Shown one piece after another: positions 33,628 through 40,933 of a DNA stretch of 43,974 bases (the stretch's first letter is position 1; each line of letters opens with the position of its first letter). The notes beneath the pieces are model-generated. The model saw only the letters and a program-made list of their open reading frames with translations. It searched no databases and was not told the origin of the DNA. The DNA is from a virus. The DNA lies in IMG/VR virus record IMGVR_UViG_3300035698_002397, positions 1-43,974 of that record; one strand, 5' to 3'. The position numbers and the translations under genes are program-made.

Positions 33628-34170
33628 TTAGTTTGAGGTTGAGGATTTGGTGATGGCGTTGAAGGCTCCCATCGTGCGAGATACTAACCAGTTACCAAGG
33701 CGACCGAGGAACGTACCAAAGAAATAACCAAGGAGACTGAGAGGCCAATAGAGCCACCATACTGAAATGAGGTTGATGTTTTGGTCAGGGCGGAAGTAGT
33801 TAGGGAAGAACTGTGAGGTGGCAAAGACTTGATACGCGACTTGGTCCATGCGGTTAGTCCAAGCGAGGCGAGCATCGTTAAGCCTGATTTGCCCATCAGC
33901 ACAGTTCAATCTATCATACCACTTAGCCATTGCCCAGATGAAGCCACTGCAGAGGTACGCGAAGATACCGAGGACAGCACCAAGTGGGTTAGCTGTGATC
34001 CATGCGAGAGGGTTAACGCCGAAGAACAGGTATGCGAGGACAGCGTAAAGGGTGATGGCGACTGGACCAGACCATGCGATTTCATAAAAGACTGCACTGA
34101 TACAGATGGCAATCAGGATGACGGTGAGTACGATAGGACCGAAGGCCCCAAGGAGAATGAGTTCAAACAT
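33628..34170 (-). CDS. multi-pass membrane protein
   Basis: A 180-residue protein with about four membrane segments: residues ~8-28, 35-52, 62-82 and 136-158. A hydrophilic loop (about 83-125) contains MAKWYDRLNCAD. The C-terminus is basic and polar. It sits among recombination genes rather than lysis genes, so it may remodel the host membrane or block superinfection; the sequence does not say which. Confidence 0.75.
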   Translation of the reverse strand: MFELILLGAFGPIVLTVILIAICISAVFYEIAWSGPVAITLYAVLAYLFFGVNPLAWITANPLGAVLGIFAYLCSGFIWAMAKWYDRLNCADGQIRLNDARLAWTNRMDQVAYQVFATSQFFPNYFRPDQNINLISVWWLYWPLSLLGYFFGTFLGRLGNWLVSRTMGAFNAITKSSTSN

Positions 34171-34174
34171 TGGT

Positions 34175-35119
34175 TTATCTTTCTACGAGTGGGTCCCAAA
34201 TGCGGATTGCAAAATCAGTCTTGAGAACGTTAGGGCGTACGGCAGGATCACGACCACAGACTGAACGGAACGGGCAGCCTCCGTAATTGCCGCATGATGC
34301 GAGGTTCATTGGGAAGTAACCTTCACCTGACAGGTAGCGAACGTGGTCGATGTGGTACATAGTGTTATCGTACCACTCGGTAAGCTGCGCATCAGTGCGG
34401 AAGGTAGGTGAGCGGCCGAACCGAGTGAAGCTCACCATGATCTGCGCCGCGTCAATGATCACGCCCCGTACTGGGACAGAGAAGATTGATTTACCAGCGA
34501 AGGTATACATTGACATCTGACCGTCAGTCGCGAACTGCTCATAATAGTATGGAGCAAGTCCGGCCTTAGTCGTCTTGTTATCAGTGACAAAGAACGCGTC
34601 ATCTTTAACTGCGAGACGGTCGAGGTGCCCGCAGAAAATTACATCATTGTCTACTGGGAGTTTGAAGGTATGCTCAACTGCGGGTACGCCATTGGAGTCA
34701 ACGTAAGTCTCAAGGTCATCATCTTTAAACTCAGTCACATACCAGATGAGTGTGCGAATGAGGTTCTCACGAGACTTGCCCTTCTCCTCAACCCCGAACC
34801 GATCCATAGCTACCCATGGAACGCCTGTACCTTTTACAGGATTACCGTCAGGGTCTTTGCCGTGGTTCCAAGTATCCATCAGTGCGCGGCGTACCATGTT
34901 GATCACTGCCTGTTCATACTCTGTACCAGTGGCAAGGTCTTGGTGGAAACGTTCGAGGCCTGATGCGAACCAGCCGCCGAACTCTAGGTGAACTGATTTG
35001 TTCTTAGGCTGATAGCCCATCACGATATTATAATAGTAGTATCGCATACACCGCTGAGATGAGGAGATCGAGGTGGCATCCCATGCGAACTGTTTATCGT
35101 CAGCGAATGATGTATTCAT
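34175..35119 (-). CDS. Cas4/RecB-like PD-(D/E)XK exonuclease with probable Fe-S cluster
   Basis: A 314-residue nuclease. Motifs: ISSSQRC (C24), GHLDRLAV (H165, D167), VTDNKTT (D180, K182) and the QMSMY motif (201-205). Three C-terminal Cys, C276, C282 and C288 (CGNYGGCPFRSVC), together with C24 match the four-Cys Fe-S layout of Cas4/AddB nucleases. It probably resects DNA ends for the Sak4 pathway encoded next to it. Asn replaces the more usual Tyr/Phe in the DxK motif, which is tolerated. It overlaps its upstream neighbour by 4 nt. Confidence 0.88.
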   Translation of the reverse strand: MNTSFADDKQFAWDATSISSSQRCMRYYYYNIVMGYQPKNKSVHLEFGGWFASGLERFHQDLATGTEYEQAVINMVRRALMDTWNHGKDPDGNPVKGTGVPWVAMDRFGVEEKGKSRENLIRTLIWYVTEFKDDDLETYVDSNGVPAVEHTFKLPVDNDVIFCGHLDRLAVKDDAFFVTDNKTTKAGLAPYYYEQFATDGQMSMYTFAGKSIFSVPVRGVIIDAAQIMVSFTRFGRSPTFRTDAQLTEWYDNTMYHIDHVRYLSGEGYFPMNLASCGNYGGCPFRSVCGRDPAVRPNVLKTDFAIRIWDPLVER

Positions 35120-35328
35120 TTGAACAAGTCCTCTAGGTTAAGGCCATCGACAATGGCGGCTGTGTCTGATTTAAGTTTCGGTGTGGCAGGTGCTTTAGCT
35201 TTCTTAGGTTTGGCCTCTGCCTCTTTGAAATTAACACGACGTTCACGATATACCTCAACAACTTTACTGATATCATCGTCGGTCAATTTGAGTGGATCGC
35301 GAGCAAATAATTCTGCTATATCACTCAT
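35116..35328 (-). CDS. conserved small phage protein
   Basis: A 70-residue protein, MSDIAELFARDPLKLTDDDI, with a Lys/Ala/Pro-rich linker and a C-terminal acidic-hydrophobic helix GLNLEDLFK. The N-terminal RDPLKLTDDDI pattern recurs in small proteins encoded before phage Cas4-like nucleases. It may tether a partner through its terminal helix (inference). ATGA overlap with the nuclease. Confidence 0.75.
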   Translation of the reverse strand: MSDIAELFARDPLKLTDDDISKVVEVYRERRVNFKEAEAKPKKAKAPATPKLKSDTAAIVDGLNLEDLFK

Positions 35329-35329
35329 G

Positions 35330-35512
35330 CTATTTATCTCCTATATCAGGGGCGGCGATTTCTGCATCGGCCTGACGTTCAATGGTATCAAGCGCACGAG
35401 ATACCAATTCGCGGATAACCTTTGATGCGCCTGAGTTTGGGTAGAGGACTTGCAGTCTGTCGAAGTCCCCTGCCCGTAGGTTCATTGTATGTTTGGTGAG
35501 CTTATTCGCCAT
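35330..35512 (-). CDS. small RHH-like protein
   Basis: A 60-residue protein with KHTMNLRAGDFDRLQVLYPN followed by SKVIRELVSRALDTIE. One strand and two helices resemble a ribbon-helix-helix DNA-binding unit, with the strand TMNLR as the DNA-contacting part. It may regulate a phage promoter. A GTG start at 35518 is possible, but ATG 35512 is preferred. The gene overlaps its upstream neighbour by 11 nt. Confidence 0.75.
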   Translation of the reverse strand: MANKLTKHTMNLRAGDFDRLQVLYPNSGASKVIRELVSRALDTIERQADAEIAAPDIGDK

Positions 35513-35747
35513 CTTCACTATCTTCCGTGGTTTGAACTATGTAAACCTCTTGTGGGTTCACCGTACTAAGGATGGAAATGTCCTCGATACCATTGGCAGC
35601 GAGAACTTTATAGGCCACGTTGAGAAAGATATGTTTAGGCCCGTCGAAGATTACTGACTTGCCAACCGGCTCCTCAAGAACCTCCATGAAGATGACTAAT
35701 AAATCTGACTTAAACGCGGCGCGGAGCCTAGTTTTCGTCGCTGTCAT
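35502..35747 (-). CDS. small hypothetical protein
   Basis: An 81-residue protein, MTATKTRLRAAFKSDLLVIF, with IFLNVAYKVLAANGIEDISI and an acidic tail. Family unknown. Start 35747 is chosen over the ORF's more upstream ATGs because AGGTGA ends 5 nt before it. It overlaps the HIRAN-type gene by 20 nt. Confidence 0.7.
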   Translation of the reverse strand: MTATKTRLRAAFKSDLLVIFMEVLEEPVGKSVIFDGPKHIFLNVAYKVLAANGIEDISILSTVNPQEVYIVQTTEDSEDGE

Positions 35748-36039
35748 CATCTTCACCTGCATCAGGATCATCGTAAGTTACTTCGCCTTGGCCCATGCCA
35801 TTGTACTTGGAGGAGACGACTGAGTCCATGTGGTCAACGAGGCCGACAGCGTACTCTTTACCTACGAAACCGATGAACTCGCCTTGGGCGTGAACCTGGA
35901 TCGCGTTAGGATCGTACTTGTTATCTGGCTCAGGGACGAGGGTGATTTCAGCATCGAAGTCTAGGTCATTGAAGACCTGCTTGGCTGAGGCGGGGCGGAA
36001 ATTGTTACCGCGAATAGGGAATGTGATTGTGACGTTCAT
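35728..36039 (-). CDS. stand-alone HIRAN-domain protein
   Basis: A 103-residue protein with FPIRGNNFRPAS, EITLVPEPDNKYDPNAIQV and GEFIGFVGKEYAV. These are the hallmarks of the HIRAN domain, which binds 3' DNA ends or stalled forks in larger helicases such as HLTF. Here it is alone with an acidic tail (DDPDAGEDDDSDEN). It could direct the helicase or nuclease encoded nearby to DNA ends. The domain call is by pattern and the role is inference. Confidence 0.8.
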   Translation of the reverse strand: MNVTITFPIRGNNFRPASAKQVFNDLDFDAEITLVPEPDNKYDPNAIQVHAQGEFIGFVGKEYAVGLVDHMDSVVSSKYNGMGQGEVTYDDPDAGEDDDSDEN

Positions 36040-36071
36040 TGGCTTAACTCATTGGCTTAGAGGGAAGGGTC

Positions 36072-36154
36072 GGCGGCGCGTCAAATCTGGGAGGAAAACC
36101 CGCGCCGCCATTCACTGTACTGCGGCGAACCGCAATTGGAAGGACTACAGTGAA
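36072..36154 (-). ncRNA. structured RNA 3' end: two stacked inverted repeats
   Basis: Three perfect stems lie within 83 nt: a 9-bp stem TTCACTGTA / TACAGTGAA (36111-36119 with 36146-36154), inside it TGCGG-CGAA-CCGCA (36121-36134), and next to it a GC-rich 9-bp stem GGCGGCGCG / CGCGCCGCC (36072-36080 with 36101-36109). It begins on the stop codon of the gene at 36145-36624. There is no long T-run, so it may protect or process the mRNA rather than terminate it. Confidence 0.6.
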
Positions 36155-36624
36155 AGTTCTGTGGCATCCAGAAGACGAGACTGAGCTGCAAGACGCTGCT
36201 TGGCAACCTTGATAACTTCTTCTTTGGCTGATACTGTTTCGACAGCTGCATCGAATACTTCTTTGGTGACGTCGCCTTCGCCTTCGCCGACTTTTTTCGA
36301 GGCTTTCTTCAACTGCGCACGAACAATTTCACGAGCGATCTTAGTTGCTTCAGCTTCAAGTGGGTCGCGTTTGGCTTTGCCTGCACCATCGCGGGCTGTC
36401 TTGAATGAATATTCTGCATCGTAAGCTGCTACTAATTCAGCCGCTTCCTTAGTCATTGCGTCTTCCAGCAATTTCTTAACATTCGTTGCAGTGTTGTTGC
36501 GCACGTTTTCCGTACGAGTTTGATTGAGGACGCTTGCTTCAATATCAGATAGCACATGGCCAGCTGCGTATGGTTGTGAGATCGAAAATAGCGCGCCTTG
36601 GATTGTTACATCTTTATTAGTCAT
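36145..36624 (-). CDS. conserved phage hypothetical protein, single-gene unit
   Basis: A 159-residue, mainly helical protein. MTNKDVTIQGALFSISQPYA is followed by ALNQT-type NQTRTENVRNNTATNVKKLL, then DPLEAEATKIAREIVRAQLKK and an Ala/Lys-rich tail. The ENVRNN pattern belongs to a widespread phage family of unknown function. Start 36624 fits this family. It has its own putative promoter (TATAAT at 36686-36691) and a structured 3' end, so it can be expressed apart from its neighbours. Confidence 0.8.
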   Translation of the reverse strand: MTNKDVTIQGALFSISQPYAAGHVLSDIEASVLNQTRTENVRNNTATNVKKLLEDAMTKEAAELVAAYDAEYSFKTARDGAGKAKRDPLEAEATKIAREIVRAQLKKASKKVGEGEGDVTKEVFDAAVETVSAKEEVIKVAKQRLAAQSRLLDATELSL

Positions 36625-36685
36625 GGGGTATACCTTGTGTTTGTTTCGGATTAAGTCATTCAATGTTATCATTGATGTCCCCGAT

Positions 36686-36729
36686 ATTATATGAACTCTA
36701 TCTGTGATGCAAGCACTTTCTTTCAGTGC
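36686..36729 (-). promoter_or_regulatory. putative promoter with inverted repeats
   Basis: On the minus strand, a perfect TATAAT box (plus 36686-36691) lies upstream of the gene at 36145-36624; the -35 match is poor (3 of 6). Upstream is GCACT(7)AGTGC (36713-36729) and then ATACGTAT (36730-36737). Just downstream of the predicted start of transcription is TCAATG-TTAT-CATTGA (36660-36675). Such repeats suggest a regulator or an RNA hairpin in the leader. An intergenic stretch of 175 nt (36625-36799) contains it and no gene. Confidence 0.55.
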
Positions 36730-36799
36730 ATACGTATCGGGAACCGTTTTCCACAACCATATGGGGCTGGATTATGCGCAAGTGAAATCGCAGTCTGCG

Positions 36800-37009
36800 T
36801 TACTCTTTTCCTTTCGGGTACTCTTCAGGCTGGATCGCATAACGCAGCGTGTCCGTGATACCCTTCATTGTCATAGTCTTGCCGACGAGTTCGTAAGCGG
36901 GTGCAGTGTCCGCAAGGAAGTTGATGTGCAGGGTGTGCCCGTTGCCGAGGTGTTGGCAGGTGTGCATGAACGTATCCTCATCGTAGGATAATACTTTAAC
37001 AACTATCAT
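36800..37009 (-). CDS. small hypothetical protein
   Basis: A 69-residue protein, MIVVKVLSYDEDTFMHTCQH, with LADTAPAYELVGKTMTMKGI. It probably has a small beta fold (OB-like by eye, low confidence). AAGGAGT stands 5 nt before the ATG, and it overlaps its upstream neighbour by 14 nt. Confidence 0.72.
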   Translation of the reverse strand: MIVVKVLSYDEDTFMHTCQHLGNGHTLHINFLADTAPAYELVGKTMTMKGITDTLRYAIQPEEYPKGKE

Positions 37010-37337
37010 TATGTACTCCTTTATCCCAGTTGATTTCGATTGGCCCGATCTCCATGCCGTAGTATCCGAGGGACGTGCAGCCCTCACGAACGAAATGGTA
37101 AGTGGTGTAGGACTCGGGCAGCGCGCCGTAAAGATTACCCTCGGTCTGCCTCCCACGCCCCATAGCTATGAAGTGGATTATTGCCTCGTCGGTTAAGTCT
37201 TTCCGTTCATATCCCTTGCCCGTGCAAACACAGGCGAAGGAGTTGTATGAAGCGTACAGGTCACAACGATAGAACCGCCGCGCTTGAGCGATGTAGACTA
37301 ACGCGCCTGTGCGGATGCACTTTAATGCCTCACTCAT
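36996..37337 (-). CDS. hypothetical Cys-containing protein
   Basis: A 113-residue protein, MSEALKCIRTGALVYIAQAR, then FYRCDLYASYNSFACVCTG and an aromatic C-terminus. Cys are found at C7, in YRCD and in CVC; metal binding is possible but not shown. GGAGG lies 9 nt before this ATG, and it overlaps the helicase stop by 8 nt. Confidence 0.7.
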   Translation of the reverse strand: MSEALKCIRTGALVYIAQARRFYRCDLYASYNSFACVCTGKGYERKDLTDEAIIHFIAMGRGRQTEGNLYGALPESYTTYHFVREGCTSLGYYGMEIGPIEINWDKGVHNDSC

Positions 37338-38928
37338 CTTCGTCGTCCTCCATCCATTTCTCCTGCTCCGCGGCGAGGTCCAAAGCATTATTCTCTAAGG
37401 CGCGAGCGAGTTCGTTGCCGTCTGGTGTGATAGAGGTTTCGCGCATGGCTTGTTCACGCAGGAACTCATCGAAGGCCTCTTCGTCACCATCCGCACTGTG
37501 CGAATTGAAATAGAACAGGTTCTCCTGTGCGCGGGTCTGCATCACGTAGAGGAGATTGCCATCTTGCTTGCCTTCCTCAGTGATCTTCAACAAGTGCCGG
37601 TCGAGAATGTAAACGGACGGGAATTCGAGGCCCTTGGACTTATGCCCTGTCATGAGTTTGATCTTTCCTTTCATGAACAGGAGTTTCTCGGCCTGACCAA
37701 TCGCATCACGGAGGATGTCACCCGTTTCGAGGAAGAGCATGAGGCACTGATATTCATCCCGCGCACGGCCACTGCTTTTCAGCTTGCGCTTGCGGACTTT
37801 ATACCATTGCGGCATTTTGGCTCGGATATCGTCAAGTGGTGTTGCGAGCTTACCAAGTTTCTTCAACAGCTTGACGAGGGAGGATAGCACATCTGCGCCA
37901 ACGAACTCACAGCTTCGCCCTTCCTTGATAAGCTTCATGGTCAGGGTTAGAAGCGGCGCGTTGTTACGGCATAGCACTGCGCAGCCATTGGGTAGGGTGT
38001 CCGAGTCCCATAGTGTGCCGAGGATTGAGACCTTGCCCTCCTTAGCCCATTCAGGGTATTGCATCTGCGGTGCGCGCCATCGGGCCTCGGCCACGACTTC
38101 ACGCGAGCAACGGAAGGACACGGTGAGTTCAAACTCGGTCATGTTGAACGTCTGTTTCAACTGTTCCATGGATGAGGATAGTGCGCCTCGGAAACCGTAG
38201 ATTGCCTGACGTGAGTCACCGACAGCGATGAGGCGCTTCTTCGCGATCTTCACTAGCATACGGTGATTGAGTTCGGACAAATCCTGCGCTTCATCGACAA
38301 GGACGAGAGGGTACTGCGGGAACTTGCATGGGAACAAGGCAGGCATGTAAACTTGATCGTTGAAATCCACAGTGCCTTCGTAGGCGAGTTCAATGCAACG
38401 CAGTACTACGTGCGTGATGAGCCGCTGTTCAGTAGCTGAATACGTGTAATCAACTCCCGCCCAAAAGTCTTCATTGTCCAGCACAGGCTTGCCGCGTTCA
38501 TAATGTCCTTCAGGTATCCAGCCGTAGGTTCGGGCGTAGTTCACTGCATGGGTGATCTCGGTGAGGGAATTGAACAGGTCACGCTGCGCAGCGGCAGGAT
38601 GCTTGTCTATCGCCTCTTTGATAAGGTCGTAAGCCTTACTCTTTATGAGGTTGAGGCGGGGCTTACCCAATTGTTGCGCCCATGCTCGGTGACCTGTAGA
38701 GTTCAACGTTTGACAATTGCAAAGCGAGGGCATCTTACCCTCCGCCTCGGTTGCAATGCTCTTGTTAAACGCGAGGAACAGCATAGCCGTTTTCTTTGTT
38801 GCGTTTGCGATCAGGACTAGAGTCGAAGTCTTGGCTGCTCCGGCAAGAGCTTGCACGAGGAGATTGTCTTTCGTGTCTTGCACAGCGTTAGTGATACGGA
38901 CTTGCTCTAGTGTTGGAGTGAATGTCAT
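37330..38928 (-). CDS. UvrD/Rep-like superfamily 1 helicase
   Basis: A 532-residue DNA helicase with Walker A ALAGAAKTST (residues 28-37; Ala precedes the Lys where Gly is usual), Walker B VLVDEAQD (209-216), motif III AVGDSRQAIYGFRGA (235-249), motif IV SFRCSREV (271-278; R273), motif V TGHKSKGLEFPSVYIL, and motif VI LYVMQTRAQENL. It is close in layout to the FBH1/UvrD type. The acidic C-terminus may bind a partner. It would unwind DNA for replication or recombination. Confidence 0.93.
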   Translation of the reverse strand: MTFTPTLEQVRITNAVQDTKDNLLVQALAGAAKTSTLVLIANATKKTAMLFLAFNKSIATEAEGKMPSLCNCQTLNSTGHRAWAQQLGKPRLNLIKSKAYDLIKEAIDKHPAAAQRDLFNSLTEITHAVNYARTYGWIPEGHYERGKPVLDNEDFWAGVDYTYSATEQRLITHVVLRCIELAYEGTVDFNDQVYMPALFPCKFPQYPLVLVDEAQDLSELNHRMLVKIAKKRLIAVGDSRQAIYGFRGALSSSMEQLKQTFNMTEFELTVSFRCSREVVAEARWRAPQMQYPEWAKEGKVSILGTLWDSDTLPNGCAVLCRNNAPLLTLTMKLIKEGRSCEFVGADVLSSLVKLLKKLGKLATPLDDIRAKMPQWYKVRKRKLKSSGRARDEYQCLMLFLETGDILRDAIGQAEKLLFMKGKIKLMTGHKSKGLEFPSVYILDRHLLKITEEGKQDGNLLYVMQTRAQENLFYFNSHSADGDEEAFDEFLREQAMRETSITPDGNELARALENNALDLAAEQEKWMEDDEDE

Positions 38929-38999
38929 TTTGTTTCCTTCGGGGCTGGGAGGTAGTTGTAACGCACGAGTAGATCGCGCAGTCTTGTTGTCTTTTTCAT
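38925..38999 (-). CDS. micro-gene of 24 codons coupled to helicase translation
   Basis: Encodes a basic 24-residue peptide (starts MKKTTRLRDL, ends PAPKETK). AGGA lies 6 nt before the ATG. Its start shares ATGA with the stop of the 76-residue gene upstream, and its stop shares ATGA with the helicase start, so three genes are chained by 4-nt overlaps. That exact fit is hard to explain by chance. It may be a leader for helicase translation or a small functional peptide. Confidence 0.65.
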   Translation of the reverse strand: MKKTTRLRDLLVRYNYLPAPKETK

Positions 39000-39226
39000 G
39001 TTGGTTCCTGTGGGACTAGGGTTGCGGGAAGGAGGAATGGTACGCCCGAGGCGATTTCCATGTAAGCGTCGAAGGCCGCGTCACCAGCCGCGCGGGCAGA
39101 GTACTGCGCCCGTATAACCTGAAGGGAAATGCCTTTAGACGTGAACTCGATCTTGGCCCTGTACATTTCTGTAGCTGGGTCGAAGCTGAGCTTGATGACA
39201 CAGTTTGTGAGTTGATAAATCTTCAT
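38996..39226 (-). CDS. small hypothetical protein
   Basis: A 76-residue protein, MKIYQLTNCVIKLSFDPATE, then KIEFTSKGISLQVIRAQYSA; it is mostly beta followed by a helix. Not recognised. It is joined by ATGA overlaps on both sides, and its own ribosome site is weak, so it depends on coupling. Confidence 0.7.
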   Translation of the reverse strand: MKIYQLTNCVIKLSFDPATEMYRAKIEFTSKGISLQVIRAQYSARAAGDAAFDAYMEIASGVPFLLPATLVPQEPT

Positions 39227-39654
39227 GCTTTTCTAGTCCCGTCTAAAATACCGCGCAATACTGAGGCGGCGGCTGAACCTGTAAGGCTCTTTGCCATCGG
39301 CATGATGTGCTGTTTAGTGAACTCGGCTGCGGCAGGGATAACCATCGGATTGTTAGGCATCTCCGCCATCATCTCATGCGTCTTGTTAACTACCATGAGG
39401 CCAAGGATAAGGTTGAGGGCCTGTAACAAGTGATAAGATGTTAACTCGCTGTCCTCCACTAGAACAAGGTTAGCGATGTCCGTCAGCATATCCTGATCAT
39501 AACCCTGAAGCTTGTTGTCCTCATCAAGGTCAGGTGGAAGGGTACAGGATTTATCGAACGAAGTGCGCAAGTCCTTGAACACGCTGGGATATTTAGCCAG
39601 CAGTGTCGTCAGTGGCGTTGGGGTCGAAGGATTGAAGGAAGTTTTCGAGTTCAT
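39223..39654 (-). CDS. hypothetical helical protein
   Basis: A 143-residue protein. A Thr/Pro-rich start is followed by LLAKYPSVFKDLRTSF, and helices with LLQALNLILGLMVV. Family unknown. The start has GGAGA 6 nt upstream and lies 62 nt inside the preceding gene; a later start cannot be excluded. Confidence 0.68.
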   Translation of the reverse strand: MNSKTSFNPSTPTPLTTLLAKYPSVFKDLRTSFDKSCTLPPDLDEDNKLQGYDQDMLTDIANLVLVEDSELTSYHLLQALNLILGLMVVNKTHEMMAEMPNNPMVIPAAAEFTKQHIMPMAKSLTGSAAASVLRGILDGTRKA

Positions 39655-40000
39655 GGTCTTCTCCAGTTGGAACGGTGTTTACTTTTGCGGTTCGGTGTTT
39701 ACCTGTGCCGAGGGTAAGTTCACCCTTGATGTCGGTTACAGGCGATATGAATACTGTCCTCGAATGACGAGGCAGGGAAAATACTAGGGCATCGTAAAGG
39801 CAGGTTCCTTCACCCTCATCTACCCCTCGATTACGCGCATCGACCTTGCGGAGTGCTACGCGGAACCGGTTAGCTCGCATACGCCAACGCGCGGCGTCTG
39901 AGTATTCTGGGAGCCTGAACTCTCCCCGTTGTTGTTCTTGGTTCAGGACTTGGTCCAAGATGTACTCTATATCCTTGAACTGGGATAGGTTAATTGCCAT
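39593..40000 (-). CDS. hypothetical protein first after internal promoter
   Basis: A 135-residue protein, MAINLSQFKDIEYILDQVLN, then RLPEYSDAARWRMRANRFR and a beta-rich rest. Not recognised. Start 40000 is chosen because GGAGGG is upstream and the longer frame would extend into the promoter. It is the first gene downstream of a near-consensus sigma70 promoter at 40023-40051. Confidence 0.72.
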   Translation of the reverse strand: MAINLSQFKDIEYILDQVLNQEQQRGEFRLPEYSDAARWRMRANRFRVALRKVDARNRGVDEGEGTCLYDALVFSLPRHSRTVFISPVTDIKGELTLGTGKHRTAKVNTVPTGEDHELENFLQSFDPNATDDTAG

Positions 40001-40022
40001 TGATGCAGCCCTCCTTCCCCGT

Positions 40023-40051
40023 ATTATACACAGACTGCGTCGCCCCGTCAA
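40023..40051 (-). promoter_or_regulatory. near-consensus sigma70 promoter inside the leftward arm
   Basis: On the minus strand: TTGACG (plus 40046-40051), a 17-bp spacer, TATAAT (plus 40023-40028). Eleven of twelve bases match the consensus with ideal spacing. It lies in the 66-bp gap after the ligase gene and would start transcription about 16 nt before the ATG at 40000. Confidence 0.85.
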
Positions 40052-40066
40052 TTGGAACGTGCACAC

Positions 40067-40933
40067 TCATAGTGCATCCCTCCAACCGATAAAGGCAGGG
40101 TGACGAGGTCGGCCATGCGTACCGAGGCCCTTGAACTCGTAGGTGAAGGTTCGGCCCACGTACTTGTCAGGGTTGGTCCAGATTTCCTTACGTTGCTGGG
40201 AGGTGAAACCAGTGCCTACCTCGAACTTCATCCCATTAGCTTCGTGAGTGACGGACAGTGCGCCCATCTCATTCGCACTCACTTTACCTGCCGCTTCATG
40301 ACTGCGCTTCTGCTTTCCGGTCTCGTCGAGGAACGGTTCGTTGTGGTTGCGGCATAGCTGAGACATGCCTAGCACCACGCCCTCGGCTCGATCTTTGCCT
40401 ACCTTGCGCATGAGGTAATGCTGGTTCTTAGTGCTTCGGCCCTGCTTGTATGGGGCAGAGGCTCGGCGCAGGACCAGTCCTTCATGACCCAGTGCCATTG
40501 CAATCTCATACATTGCATGGACTGCTTCAATATCTTTCAGCTCATGTGGGTAGATCGGGATGACCCATGAGGGCAGATCGCCAGAGCACTCCAGATCGCG
40601 CAATGCTTCAACCCTTGCCTCGTACTTATCAGGCATACCGGTGAAGAGGTCGAACGGACGGAACTGGAACTCCGGCTTACCGCTTTGCGTCATCACTGCG
40701 CTTTGTGTCTCTTGGAACGTTCCGGCTGTGATCTCACCGTCAAGTCCCGCAGGTAAGGTGTTGATCATATCACGAATATGCTGGTTTGGGATGGGCTTGC
40801 GGGTACGAGTAACTGCGCCGATGCTTTGTGTCATGCCGCGCACTCCGTCGAACTTGAACGTGCCCCAGAGTGGGAAGGTTAGCTTACTCTCATCATAGTT
40901 GCAGGCAAGCGTAGGGTTAAAGTTAATATTCAT
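40067..40933 (-). CDS. ATP-dependent DNA ligase
   Basis: Seals nicks in replicated DNA. The 288-residue minimal ligase has motif I KFDGVRG (adenylated K27), LDGEI (64-68), PFDLF (93-97), EGLVLRR (motif IV, 151-157) and YLMRKVGK (motif V, 173-180). The C-terminal part carries an OB-fold pattern with GRTFTYEFKGLG. The size fits T7-like and other phage ligases. It overlaps the upstream gene as ATGA, with GGAG upstream. Confidence 0.93.
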   Translation of the reverse strand: MNINFNPTLACNYDESKLTFPLWGTFKFDGVRGMTQSIGAVTRTRKPIPNQHIRDMINTLPAGLDGEITAGTFQETQSAVMTQSGKPEFQFRPFDLFTGMPDKYEARVEALRDLECSGDLPSWVIPIYPHELKDIEAVHAMYEIAMALGHEGLVLRRASAPYKQGRSTKNQHYLMRKVGKDRAEGVVLGMSQLCRNHNEPFLDETGKQKRSHEAAGKVSANEMGALSVTHEANGMKFEVGTGFTSQQRKEIWTNPDKYVGRTFTYEFKGLGTHGRPRHPAFIGWRDAL

